From contig NZ_JAINZW010000001.1 of NCBI RefSeq assembly GCF_020026895.1, positions 248,001 to 312,000 on the forward strand: a stretch of DNA of 64,000 nt, written 5' to 3'. Both the position numbers and the translations under genes were made by a program. The DNA comes from Novilysobacter selenitireducens (GTDB lineage Bacteria > Pseudomonadota > Gammaproteobacteria > Xanthomonadales > Xanthomonadaceae). This document shows, in pieces, positions 53,386-63,113 of this stretch; within the stretch, counting starts at the first letter, position 1; each line of letters starts with the position of its first letter. The notes under the pieces are model-generated. The model was not told where the DNA came from and made no database searches. It worked only from the letters and a program-made list of their open reading frames with translations.

Positions 53386-53912
53386 CCGATACGACCCCAC
53401 GCGACACGTCCCTGGATTCCGACTCGCTGCGCTGGTCGCTGCGCGCGCTGCGCCGCGACGTGTCCCCGCCGCCGGCGACGTGGGATTCGATTGCAGCGCG
53501 AATCGCCACCACGCCGCAGGCCCCCGCGTCGCGTCCGCGTCGCTGGGCCGTGCCGATGGCGTTGGCCGCCTCGCTGGCGGGCGCGCTGGCGATCGGCGCG
53601 GCCTGGCACGTCATGCAGCCGCCGGGCGAGCCGGACACTGGCGGCGTTGCCACGCCGGTGGCACAGGCCGCGGCCGGCGATATCCAGCTACAGGCGCAGG
53701 GCATGGTCCGCGAATACCAGGCCGCGCTGGCGGAGGTGGGCGGCGTGCCGGTCACCCCCGCGCTGCAGCCGGGCCTGGCCGAACTCGATCGCAACGCCGC
53801 GCAGATCCTCGCCGCCCTGCAGCAGGACCCGGATTCGGCCCTGTTGCTGCAGCAGCTGCGCCGCACCTACTCACGCCGCCTCGCGCTGTCCCAGCGCGCG
53901 GCCCTGACCTGA
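53382..53912 (+). CDS. Putative membrane-bound anti-sigma factor
   Basis: The 176-residue protein overlaps the sigma factor gene by four bases. It has a cytoplasmic N-terminal part of about 55 residues, one membrane helix (about 57-76, PMALAASLAGALAIGAAW) and a periplasmic part that is mainly helical and Gln/Leu-rich. This topology and the coupling to an ECF sigma gene fit an anti-sigma factor, though no zinc-binding ZAS motif (HXXXCXXC) is present. It would hold the sigma factor at the membrane until a periplasmic signal leads to release. Assigned by context and topology only. Confidence 0.7.
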   Translation: MTDTTPRDTSLDSDSLRWSLRALRRDVSPPPATWDSIAARIATTPQAPASRPRRWAVPMALAASLAGALAIGAAWHVMQPPGEPDTGGVATPVAQAAAGDIQLQAQGMVREYQAALAEVGGVPVTPALQPGLAELDRNAAQILAALQQDPDSALLLQQLRRTYSRRLALSQRAALT

Positions 53913-53941
53913 CCGTACGTCATCCGACCCGGAGCCTCCCC

Positions 53942-54841
53942 ATGATCCGCACCGCCCTGTTCTCGCTGGCCCTGGTGGCCGCACTGCCGGCCATCGCCGC
54001 CACCCCCATCGACGAAACCCGTCCGCTCGATGCCGACGGCCGCCTCCAGGTGGAAAACCTCAAGGGCCTGATCGAAGTGCGCGCCTGGGACCGCCCCGAA
54101 GTCCGCGTGCAGGGCCAACTCGGCGAAGGCGTCGAGCGCCTGGAGATCGAAGGCGACCGCCGCTCGCTGGAGGTCCGCGTCAAGTACCCCAATCGCGTCG
54201 GCGTCTGGGGCGGCCGCGACCGCAGCGAGCCCACCGAGTTGCGCCTGATGGTGCCGCTGCAGGCCGCACTGGAAATCGACGGCGTGGCCGCGCGCATCGA
54301 CGTCCAGGGCATCGCCTCGCGCGAGCTGTCGATCGACAGTGTCAGCGGCGACGTCGCCGTCGTCGGCGCGCCGCGGCAGGCCGACATCGAGACCGTCAGC
54401 GGCGACCAGGCCCTGACCCTCAACAGCCGCGACGTGGGCGCCGACAGCGTGAGTGGCGACATCCAGCTGACCGGTCGCCTGGACGGCGAGGTCAGCGTGG
54501 AAACGGTCTCCGGCAATGCGCGCGTCGACGTCATCGAAAGCCGGCTGCGCGAGTTCTCCGGCGCGACGGTGTCCGGCGACGTGCGCGTCACCGCGGCGTT
54601 GGCACCGGGCGCGGACGTCTCGATGGAAAGCGTCAGCGGCGACCTCGAGCTGCGCCTGCCGCGCGACACCTCCGCCAGCGTCCGCGCCGAAAGCTTCAGC
54701 GGTACGCTCAGCGCTCCGGGCGCCAACATCCAGCGCCCCCGCCACGGCCCCGGCGCCAGCCTGAGCCACCGCTACGGCAGCGGCGACGCCGAAATCGACA
54801 TCGAGACCTTCTCGGGCGACGCGACGCTACGGATGGATTGA
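53942..54841 (+). CDS. DUF4097-family periplasmic beta-helix protein
   Basis: The 299-residue protein has a signal peptide (residues 1-19, AIAA) and then many short repeats of the pattern V-S-G-D (about ten: DSVSGDVAV, ETVSGD, DSVSGDIQL, ETVSGNARV, TVSGDVRV, ESVSGDLEL, ETFSGDATL), which should stack as a right-handed beta-helix, as in DUF4097 (adhesin-like). Such proteins often are the third member of ECF sigma/anti-sigma operons; the role is unknown and might be sensing or envelope scaffolding. The start is 29 bases after the anti-sigma gene, with GGAG seven bases before the ATG. Confidence 0.82.
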   Translation: MIRTALFSLALVAALPAIAATPIDETRPLDADGRLQVENLKGLIEVRAWDRPEVRVQGQLGEGVERLEIEGDRRSLEVRVKYPNRVGVWGGRDRSEPTELRLMVPLQAALEIDGVAARIDVQGIASRELSIDSVSGDVAVVGAPRQADIETVSGDQALTLNSRDVGADSVSGDIQLTGRLDGEVSVETVSGNARVDVIESRLREFSGATVSGDVRVTAALAPGADVSMESVSGDLELRLPRDTSASVRAESFSGTLSAPGANIQRPRHGPGASLSHRYGSGDAEIDIETFSGDATLRMD

Positions 54842-54844
54842 GGG

Positions 54845-56578
54845 TCAGTCTCCGCCGATCGTGAAGGACGACTCCAGGAGGGCGGCGAAGCCGTCGGCGA
54901 AGCGGAGGCCGTCGGTCAGCCCGCTCGCCTTGATCCGGCCCCGCATGGTTTGCCGCAGGTCGCGGAGTAGCGCCCGGTCTGCCGCGAAATGCTCGGCCAG
55001 GGCCACGAAATGCGTCGGGTCCCGCGCGACCCAGTCGCCCAGTCCCGCCGCATGCAGGATGGAGGCGCCGCTGCGCGAAGCCATCGTGTCGCGCGGGCAG
55101 GTGAGGACGGGGACGCCCTGCCAGAGCGCCTGCAGGGTGGTGGTGCCACCATTGAACGGAAGCGGGTCCAGTGCGATGTCGATGTCGTCGTACTGGCGAA
55201 GGAACGCCTCGGGATCGGTGACCGGCCCGCGCACCTCCAGGCGATCGTCGTCGATGCCGTGGTCGGCGAACCGTTGCCGCACCTGCTGACGCACGCCGGG
55301 GTCCTGGAGGCCCAGCGCACACAACACGAGCCGGGAACGCGGCAACCGGCCCAGCACCTCGGACCACAGGGCGACCGTGTCCGGCGACAGCTTGGCCAGG
55401 TGGTTGAAGCTGCCGAACACGACGGCCTCGTCCTCGCGGATCGCCACCGGCGGCGCATCGTCCATCGGCTCGAAGCACAGGAAGCAGCCCGGCAGTCGCA
55501 GGGGGCGGCGGGCGCTGGCGGTGTCGACGGCCAAGGTGTGGGGGTCGCCGACAACGCCATCGCATGCCGGCAGTCCGGTGTCATGCAGGTAACCGAGATA
55601 GACGACCTGCAGGGGAGCGGCGCGGCTGGCCAGCAATCCGGGTCGGCTGCCGTGGGTATGGCCGGCAAGGTCCACCAGTACGTCCACGGCCTCCGCCTGC
55701 ACCAGTTGGAACACCTGCGCATCGTCCAGGGCGCGCGTGTCGTGCCACGTGCCTGACAGGGCCTGCAGGCGACGCGTGGTGTCGTCCGGCGTTGCGTCGC
55801 TGAAGCAGATCGAATGGACACGCGAGGCCGGCAATCCGGCGAGCACCGGCGCGATGAAGCTGCCGACGGGATGGCGCCGCAGGTCCGGGGAGAGGAAGCC
55901 GACCCGCAACGGTCGGCCGCCCGGCTCATAGGGTGGCCTGGCCCTCATCGGCAGCTTGAGCGGCGGGATCGAGGCAGCGGCTCTCAGGTGGCGTTCCATG
56001 ACATCCGGTGCCGTCAGGTGGTCGACATACAGCGAGGCCATCGCGGCGACCTGCCGCGCCTGCAACGACGGTGACTGGCTGCAGGCGACATCGGCATCGT
56101 CCATCGCCGCCGCCGCATCGCCCCTGAACATGTGCAGGTCGGCCCGCGCCAGGCGGGTTCCGAAGTCGTCCGGTCGGGCCTGGAGGCATGCGTCGGCGAT
56201 CGCGCGCGCCTCGCCGATCCGCAGGCGGTCGCGCAGGTGTTCGGTGAGAAGCGCCGCGGCGACGGGGTGGGTCGGCTCGAGCGCCAGCGCCCGCCGCGCG
56301 GCGGCTTCCAATGCCTCGGGCTGGCCCTGGATCCTGGCGGCGGCCGCCACCAGGGCGTGGGTTTCCGGGTCATCCGGCAACTCGGCCATTGCGCGCTGCA
56401 GCGCCTGCTTCGCAAGGGGCATGCGCTGCTGGTGCAACGCCAACCTTGCCAACAACTTCAGCGCACCGGCGGGAACCGGCACCACGTGGAGGGCGGGGTC
56501 GAGGGCCTGCAGTGCCAGGTCGATGCGGCCCTGCCGGAGAAATTGCTGGGCACGTGGCAGCAGGGTCTGATCCATCAT
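54845..56578 (-). CDS. GT41 O-GlcNAc-transferase-like protein with TPR repeats
   Basis: The 577-residue protein combines an N-terminal TPR region (about 1-200) with a C-terminal GT41 domain (SPEC/OGT family). Family marks are RVGFLSPDLRRHPVGSF at about 226, DLAGHTHGSRPG, VVYLGYLHDTG, and the nucleotide-sugar region DPLPFNGGTTTLQALWQGVPV followed by RSGASIL. Bacterial GT41 enzymes attach GlcNAc or another sugar to protein serines, or glycosylate flagellin or an adhesin; the donor and target here are unknown. It is cytoplasmic, convergent with the DUF4097 gene (3 bases apart), and divergent from ntrB (46 bases between starts). Xanthomonads usually have several such genes. Confidence 0.88.
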   Translation of the reverse strand: MMDQTLLPRAQQFLRQGRIDLALQALDPALHVVPVPAGALKLLARLALHQQRMPLAKQALQRAMAELPDDPETHALVAAAARIQGQPEALEAAARRALALEPTHPVAAALLTEHLRDRLRIGEARAIADACLQARPDDFGTRLARADLHMFRGDAAAAMDDADVACSQSPSLQARQVAAMASLYVDHLTAPDVMERHLRAAASIPPLKLPMRARPPYEPGGRPLRVGFLSPDLRRHPVGSFIAPVLAGLPASRVHSICFSDATPDDTTRRLQALSGTWHDTRALDDAQVFQLVQAEAVDVLVDLAGHTHGSRPGLLASRAAPLQVVYLGYLHDTGLPACDGVVGDPHTLAVDTASARRPLRLPGCFLCFEPMDDAPPVAIREDEAVVFGSFNHLAKLSPDTVALWSEVLGRLPRSRLVLCALGLQDPGVRQQVRQRFADHGIDDDRLEVRGPVTDPEAFLRQYDDIDIALDPLPFNGGTTTLQALWQGVPVLTCPRDTMASRSGASILHAAGLGDWVARDPTHFVALAEHFAADRALLRDLRQTMRGRIKASGLTDGLRFADGFAALLESSFTIGGD

Positions 56579-56624
56579 GAAAGTCTAACAATGCGAGGCG
56601 CCGTGGCTGCACTAACATGGTGCG

Positions 56625-57670
56625 ATGGCTCCGACCCTCGCACCCGACCTCGATGCCCTGACCACGCCGCTGGCGTGGGCGGGTCCGGACGGGGCCATCG
56701 CCGGGGGCAACCAGTCGTTTTCCCGGTGGCTGGGCGTGAGCGCGCGGCGGCTCGTGGGCTGGCCGCTGGCCGAGCTCGACGGTGGCGACGGGCGGCTGGT
56801 CGCTGCGCTTGCCCGCATGGATGCCGACAGCGCACCGCTGCGCATCCGCCGGGTGCGGCTGCAGTACCCGGATGCCGCCGAGCGCTTCGCCGACCTGTGG
56901 CTGACGGCGATGGGCGAGGGCTGGCTGCTGGAGGCGCACCCGGTCGACGAATTCCCCGGCGACGACCCGGCGCTGCTGCTGCCGGCGGCGCTGTCGGCAT
57001 CGCTCAAGGGCCTGGCGCACGAGTTGCGCAATCCACTTGCGGGCCTGAAAGGTGCGGCGCAGCTGTTGGGCCGGCGCATCGACGATGCCGAGTCGCGCGA
57101 GCTGGTCGCGCTGATCGACGACGAGGTTGCGCGCCTGGGCGGGCTGCTCGACCAGCTGCTGGTGCCGTCGCCGCCGCGGCCGCATGCCGCGCTCAATATC
57201 CATGCCGTGCTGGAGCGTGTGCTGCGGTTGGCCGAGAACGACGCCGGCTGGGCCGTGCGGCTGGTGCGCGACTACGACCCGAGCTTGCCGGAGTTCGCCG
57301 GCGATGCCGATCGCCTGGTGCAGGCGGTCTGGAACCTCGCGCGCAACGCGATCGAGGCCGGCGCCGGCACCGTCACGCTGCGCACGCGCGCCGAGCACGG
57401 CCTGCGCATCGGCGACGTCGCCCATCCGATCGCGCTGCGGCTGGAGATCGTCGACGACGGCCACGGCGTGCCCGACGAACTGGCCGAGCGCGTGTTCCTG
57501 CCGCTGGTCTCGGGCCGCGCCGAAGGCAGCGGGCTGGGCCTGGCGCTGGCGCAGCAGGTGGCGCGCGAACACCGTGGCTCGCTGGCATACCGCTCGCGGC
57601 CCGGGCATACCGTGTTCACGCTGTTGTTGCCGATGCCGGCGGCGTCGGCCGACACAACCGGGGCCGCCGC

Positions 57671-57674
<4 letters not shown>
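56625..57674 (+). CDS. ntrB: Nitrogen regulation sensor kinase NtrB
   Basis: The 349-residue cytoplasmic kinase has an N-terminal PAS domain (about 8-110), a dimerisation helix with phospho-acceptor His 132 in GLAHELRNPLAGLKG, and a HATPase domain with NLARNAIEAG, DDGHGVP and GSGLGLALAQ. It lacks membrane segments, as expected for NtrB (GlnL), which reads the nitrogen state through the PII protein and phosphorylates or dephosphorylates NtrC. The stop overlaps the ntrC start (GTGA). Its start lies 46 bases from the GT41 gene. Confidence 0.95.
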
Positions 57675-59083
<1,409 letters not shown>

Positions 59084-59181
59084 CGGCGCGCGGCGGGCTC
59101 CGGCTGTGTATGGATTCACCCGCACTGAACCCGGCTTCCGCTAGCGTGCGCGGCCCAACCACGGAACACGACGGAGTCGTC

Positions 59182-59754
59182 ATGAAGACCGCCCTGCTTG
59201 CCGCCGCCTGTGTCATCGCCGTCGCCGGTTGCGCGTCCAGTCCGTCCTCGACGTCGCGTGCGCCCGCTGCCACGCCGCAGGCCCCGGCGGTGTCGACGGC
59301 CAAGTCCGCGCGCGTCGTGCTGGCGCCGGCGTCCGGCAGCCTGGTCAGCGGCACGCTCAACCTGGTGCCGACGGCCGACGGCGTGCGCATCGCCGGCGAG
59401 ATCGGCGGCCTCACTGCGGGCGGTACGCACGCCATCCACATCCACGAGACCGGCGACTGCTCCGCGGCCGACGCCAGCAGCGCGGGCGGCCACTTCAACC
59501 CGGGTAACGAGCCGCACGGCCGCGCCGGTACTCCGACCCACCATGGCGGCGACATGGACAACCTGTCGGCCAACGGCGAAGGCGTGGCGCAGGCCAGCGT
59601 CGAGGCACGCGGCGTGACGCTCGGCGGCGGCGCGGCCAACGACGTGGCCGGTCGCGCCGTGGTCGTGCATGCCAAGGCCGACGACTACACCAGCCAGCCT
59701 TCGGGCAATGCCGGCGACCGCGTGGCCTGTGGCGTGATCGAAATCACCGGCTGA
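59182..59754 (+). CDS. sodC: Copper/zinc superoxide dismutase-like lipoprotein
   Basis: The 190-residue protein has a lipoprotein signal (VAGC, Cys 17), a short Ala/Pro/Ser linker and a Cu,Zn-SOD domain. Metal-site residues appear in order: His 86 and His 88 (HAIHIHETGDC), His 104, His 112, His 121, Asp 124 and His 163; the disulfide cysteines would be Cys 93 and Cys 183. All ligands seem present, so the enzyme should be active, removing superoxide in the periplasm. ATG 59182 begins the signal peptide. The GNAT gene follows six bases later. Confidence 0.93.
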   Translation: MKTALLAAACVIAVAGCASSPSSTSRAPAATPQAPAVSTAKSARVVLAPASGSLVSGTLNLVPTADGVRIAGEIGGLTAGGTHAIHIHETGDCSAADASSAGGHFNPGNEPHGRAGTPTHHGGDMDNLSANGEGVAQASVEARGVTLGGGAANDVAGRAVVVHAKADDYTSQPSGNAGDRVACGVIEITG

Positions 59755-59760
59755 CGCGTC

Positions 59761-60267
59761 GTGACGCATGCCGATGCCCTGCGGGTACGGCCCGCCGTCG
59801 CGGACGACGCGCCGCTGCTGGCCGACTGGGCGGCTGACATGGCGTGGGAAACCGAGCACAAGCGGCTTGATCCCGGTACGGTGCTGGCCGGGGTCGCGGC
59901 CGGTATCGCCGATCCGCTCAAGGCGCGGTACTACGTCGCGATGCACGACCTGCCGCTGGCCGGCCGCGAGACGGTCGGCCAGCCCGTCGGCACGCTGATG
60001 CTCACCACGGAGTGGAGCGACTGGCGCAACGGCTGGTGGTGGTGGATCCAGAGCGTGTATGTCGACCCCGGCCACCGGCGCCAGGGCGTGTTCGCCGCGC
60101 TGTACCGCCACGTGCGCGAACAGGCGCTGGCCGTGCCCGACGTGCTGGGGCTGCGGCTGTATGTCGAGCAGGACAACAAAGCGGCCCTGCGCACCTACGA
60201 AGCGCTGGGCATGCGCGATGCGGGCTACCGGTTGCTGGCGGAGACGTTCGAGCGGCCGGCGGGTTGA
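59761..60267 (+). CDS. GNAT-family N-acetyltransferase
   Basis: The 168-residue protein has the GNAT core: IQSVYVDPGHRRQGVFAALY (beta-4 and the acetyl-CoA-binding loop RRQGVF, close to the consensus Q/RxxGxG/A) and a C-terminal strand LGLRLYVEQDNKAALRTYEALGM. It uses acetyl-CoA to modify an amine; the acceptor cannot be deduced. The GTG at 59761, six bases after sodC, is the start chosen because the domain begins at once and no ATG occurs earlier in the conserved part. Co-transcription with sodC is likely but probably has no functional meaning. Confidence 0.87.
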   Translation: MTHADALRVRPAVADDAPLLADWAADMAWETEHKRLDPGTVLAGVAAGIADPLKARYYVAMHDLPLAGRETVGQPVGTLMLTTEWSDWRNGWWWWIQSVYVDPGHRRQGVFAALYRHVREQALAVPDVLGLRLYVEQDNKAALRTYEALGMRDAGYRLLAETFERPAG

Positions 60268-60348
60268 CCGGGAAGTGGGAACCTTTACGGTCCGCACTCC
60301 TCCTTACGTCGAAGTGCGGTCCTCACCAGCATCCCGAATACTTGTTCC

Positions 60349-60375
60349 CGTCATCCCGGCGAAAGCCGGGATCCA
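60349..60375 (+). repeat. Repeat B copy
   Basis: CGTCAT followed by CCCGGCGAAAGCCGGG and ATCCA; the same element occurs in the amylase gene (25979-26005) and, reversed, at 63008-63034. Confidence 0.9.
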
Positions 60376-60474
60376 CGTTGATGTACGGGGTTCCAGGGAT
60401 CCGGGGAAAACGCGTGTGAGCTGACGAGCCCCACGCCGTCGTGCGCACCACCGCTTCGCCGAACCCTCACCCCA

Positions 60475-60502
60475 GCGCTCTCCCCCGTAGGGAGAGGGAG
60501 CG
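60475..60502. repeat. Repeat D hairpin (CTCTCCC...GGGAGAG)
   Basis: CGCTCTCCC and GGGAGAGGGAGCG pair around CCGTA, preceded by CCCTCACCCCAG. Elements of this type are common in xanthomonad intergenic regions. Confidence 0.65.
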
Positions 60503-60583
60503 CCACCCACACCACCAAGCGATAGGCGCGCGCAGCGCATGCTGAAAAGGCCTGGCCCCAGGGCGCTCAAGCCCCGAAGGTAC

Positions 60584-61489
60584 TTACAGCGCCGCGCGGC
60601 AATCGCTGTCGCGGTCGCAATGCACGAAGGTGACCGGCACCGCGTGCGCGCGCAGCACCGCGGCGATCTGCCGCTGGCGCGCCTCGAAATGCTGGTGCCG
60701 GCGCTGCAGGCGCTCGCGGCTTTCGTCGGTATCGCACGGTTCGGCGGGCGCATAGCGGGCTTGCCATGCGGCCGGCGAGAACAGCGCCATGCGGGCCTCG
60801 CCATCGGCATAGCGCAGCAGCGGCTCGGGCGGCGCGTCGACCCAGGCTTCGGCGGTGGGTTCGAGCAACGCGGTTTCCAGCAGCGGCCACACCGGCGCCA
60901 GGCCGGCGTGGTCGTACTGCATCGCCGTCATCGCGGCGAGGTCGTGCACGGTGAGGTAGCGCGCGTGCTCGACCTGCAGGCCGAACGCGGCCTGCGCCGC
61001 CAGCGCCGTGTCGGCCGCGGCCATGCCGCGCTCCAGCAACTGAAGCTCGAATGCCTCTCCAACCTTCGACGCGACGCCGGCATCGCCGCCCAGCACGAAC
61101 GGCACCAGCCGCAACGGGCCACCGGCATGCTCGGTGGACGGCGCCAATGCGCCGGGGAGGCGGCCGTCGTGGGCACCGAACGCGATGACGCGACCGCCGG
61201 CGACGCCGGGCGCGCGCGCGGCGAGCTGGTCGAGTTCGCGGTGCAGCGGCCAGCCGGGACGCAGCAGTTCGACCGGGTCGTAGTGGGCACCGACGGTGAC
61301 CAGGTCCAGCCGCGCGGCATCGGGCACCAGCGCGGCGAGGTCGCGGGCCACCAGCCCGCCGAGGGTCTCGACCTCGCCCGAGGCCAGCGTGTCGCGCGCC
61401 ACCGCGGCATCGCCGCGCAACTCGAGCGCGAGCGCGCCCAGTACGTGCACGGCATCGGTGTCATTGGCGGCGGCGGGGGGCGCGGTCAT
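60584..61489 (-). CDS. Conserved-looking protein of unknown function
   Basis: This 301-residue protein is not one that I can place. It is soluble, with no signal peptide, Ala/Leu/Asp-rich and probably mixed alpha/beta. One segment near the middle (GGRVIAFGAHDGRLPGAL) resembles a strand-loop-helix of a nucleotide- or phosphate-binding fold but has no known motif. The last 20 residues hold two cysteines (FVHCDRDSDCRAAL), which could bind a metal. ATG 61489 starts the part with coding character; the frame is open further upstream. It is divergent from the fadI gene (about 160 bases between starts). Confidence 0.65.
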   Translation of the reverse strand: MTAPPAAANDTDAVHVLGALALELRGDAAVARDTLASGEVETLGGLVARDLAALVPDAARLDLVTVGAHYDPVELLRPGWPLHRELDQLAARAPGVAGGRVIAFGAHDGRLPGALAPSTEHAGGPLRLVPFVLGGDAGVASKVGEAFELQLLERGMAAADTALAAQAAFGLQVEHARYLTVHDLAAMTAMQYDHAGLAPVWPLLETALLEPTAEAWVDAPPEPLLRYADGEARMALFSPAAWQARYAPAEPCDTDESRERLQRRHQHFEARQRQIAAVLRAHAVPVTFVHCDRDSDCRAAL

Positions 61490-61647
61490 CAGGTCCGGAG
61501 GGCGTCCAGGCGGCAGGTGGGGGTCGGCGTGCAGGCATGCATACGCTGGCGTTTGGTCGTGCAGGAGGCCGGCGCTACACTCGCCGTCATTATGCCCCGA
61601 CGGTGTTGCGGGCATGCTGGCCCGCACAGTCCCCCGAGGTGAATCCG

Positions 61648-62925
61648 ATGCGTCAATCCCGTCCCGTCGCCGTGCTCGGCGGCGTCCGCATTCCCTTCTG
61701 TCGCCAGAACACCGCCTACGCGGACGTCGGCAACCTGGGCATGTCGGTGCGCACGCTGGGCGCGCTGGTCGAGCGCTTCGGCCTGCACGGGCAGCAACTG
61801 GGTGAGGTCGCGATGGGTGCGGTGATCAAGCACAGCAGCGACTGGAACCTGGGCCGCGAGGCCGCGTTGTCGTCGGGCCTGTCGCCGCTGACGCCGGGCA
61901 TCACGCTGCAGCGTGCGTGTGGCACTTCGCTGGATTCGATCATCACTGTCGCCAACAAGATCGCGGTCGGGCAGATCGAGTCGGGCATCGGGGGTGGCAG
62001 CGACAGCACCTCGGACGTGCCGATCGTGTACGGCAAGTCGCTGCGCCGCCGCCTGCTGGAGGCGGCCGCCGGCAAGACGCCGAAGGACAAGCTGGCCGCA
62101 TTCAAGGGCTTCTCGCCACGCGAGCTCAAGCCCGAGTTCCCCGGTGTCGCCGAACCGCGCACCGGCAAGAGCATGGGCCAGCACTGCGAGGACATGGCCA
62201 AGGAGTGGAACATCTCACGCGACTCGCAGGACGAGTGGGCGCTGGCCTCGCACCGGAAGCTGGCCGCGGCCTACGAGCGCGGGTTCCTGGACGACCTGGT
62301 CGTCAGCTTCCGCGGCGTGTCGCGCGACAACATCCTGCGTCCGGACTCGACGCTGGAGAAGCTCGCGTCACTGAAGCCGGCCTTCGACAGGACGTCCGGC
62401 CGCGGCACGTTGACCGCGGCCAACTCCACCCCGCTGACCGACGGTGCGTCGGCGTGCCTGCTGGCGTCCGAAGACTGGGCCCGTCAACACGACCACGAAG
62501 TGCTGTGCTACCTGCGCGACGCGCAGGTGGCGGCCGTCGACTTCGTCCACGGCGAAGGCCTGTTGATGGCGCCGACCGTCGCGGTGCCGGAGATGCTGGC
62601 GCGCAACGGACTGACCCTGCAGGACTTCGATATCTACGAAATCCACGAGGCGTTCGCCGCGCAGGTGCTGTGCACGCTGCGCGCGTGGGAGAGCGAGGAG
62701 TACTGCCGCAACCGCCTCGGCCTGGCCGCGCCGCTGGGTCGCATCGACCCGGCGAAGATCAACCCGAATGGCTCGTCGCTGGCCACCGGCCACCCGTTCG
62801 CGGCGACCGGCGCGCGCATCGTCGCCGCGGCGGCCAAGGCGTTGAAGGAACGCGGTGGCGGCCGCTGCCTGGTGTCGATCTGCACCGCCGGCGGCATGGG
62901 CGTGGTGGCGATCCTGGAGCGGTAA
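61648..62925 (+). CDS. fadI: Acetyl-CoA acyltransferase (thiolase), FadI-like
   Basis: The 425-residue thiolase has the acyl-accepting Cys 91 (TLQRACGTSLDS), the histidine in IHEAFAAQV, the NPNGSSLATGHPF loop and the second catalytic cysteine in SICTAGGMG. Size and the early CRQNTAYADVGNLGMSVR region match FadI/acetyl-CoA C-acyltransferases of the trifunctional-like type more than PhaA. It releases acetyl-CoA in beta-oxidation. No fadJ partner gene is present downstream; the next gene is on the other strand. A start at 61648 has CGAGG about nine bases upstream. Confidence 0.88.
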   Translation: MRQSRPVAVLGGVRIPFCRQNTAYADVGNLGMSVRTLGALVERFGLHGQQLGEVAMGAVIKHSSDWNLGREAALSSGLSPLTPGITLQRACGTSLDSIITVANKIAVGQIESGIGGGSDSTSDVPIVYGKSLRRRLLEAAAGKTPKDKLAAFKGFSPRELKPEFPGVAEPRTGKSMGQHCEDMAKEWNISRDSQDEWALASHRKLAAAYERGFLDDLVVSFRGVSRDNILRPDSTLEKLASLKPAFDRTSGRGTLTAANSTPLTDGASACLLASEDWARQHDHEVLCYLRDAQVAAVDFVHGEGLLMAPTVAVPEMLARNGLTLQDFDIYEIHEAFAAQVLCTLRAWESEEYCRNRLGLAAPLGRIDPAKINPNGSSLATGHPFAATGARIVAAAAKALKERGGGRCLVSICTAGGMGVVAILER

Positions 62926-62934
62926 GTCCGTTTT

Positions 62935-62978
62935 GCGCCCCCGCCGGTGCGGCGTTAGCGACGCCGGCGGGGGTGCGC
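62935..62978. other. Strong GC hairpin after the thiolase gene
   Basis: GCGCCCCCGCCGG (62935-62947) pairs with CCGGCGGGGG-T-GCGC (62963-62978) with one bulge; an inner GCGT/ACGC pair lengthens it. There is no T run, so it may be a transcript-stabilising or weak termination element. Confidence 0.55.
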
Positions 62979-63007
62979 GTGCGAGGCGTGGCGCGCGGAC
63001 ATCAAGA

Positions 63008-63034
63008 TGGGTCCCGGCTTTCGCCGGGACGACG
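63008..63034 (-). repeat. Repeat B copy, reverse orientation
   Basis: TGGGT followed by CCCGGCTTTCGCCGGG and ACGACG is the reverse complement of the copy inside the amylase gene. It lies between the convergent thiolase and HemY-like genes. Confidence 0.9.
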
Positions 63035-63113
63035 GCTTTGGAGGCGGTACGGTGGGGCGCGATCAGGGCCTAACCGCTGTTCCGCCAGCTATTGCTGTTC
63101 TCGAGTTCCGATC

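Larger units (their letters stand above)
60268..60583. other. Intergenic region with repeats B and D
   Basis: No gene is seen in these 316 bases between the convergent GNAT gene and the unknown gene. They hold a repeat B copy (60349-60375) and a repeat D hairpin (60475-60502). Confidence 0.8.
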
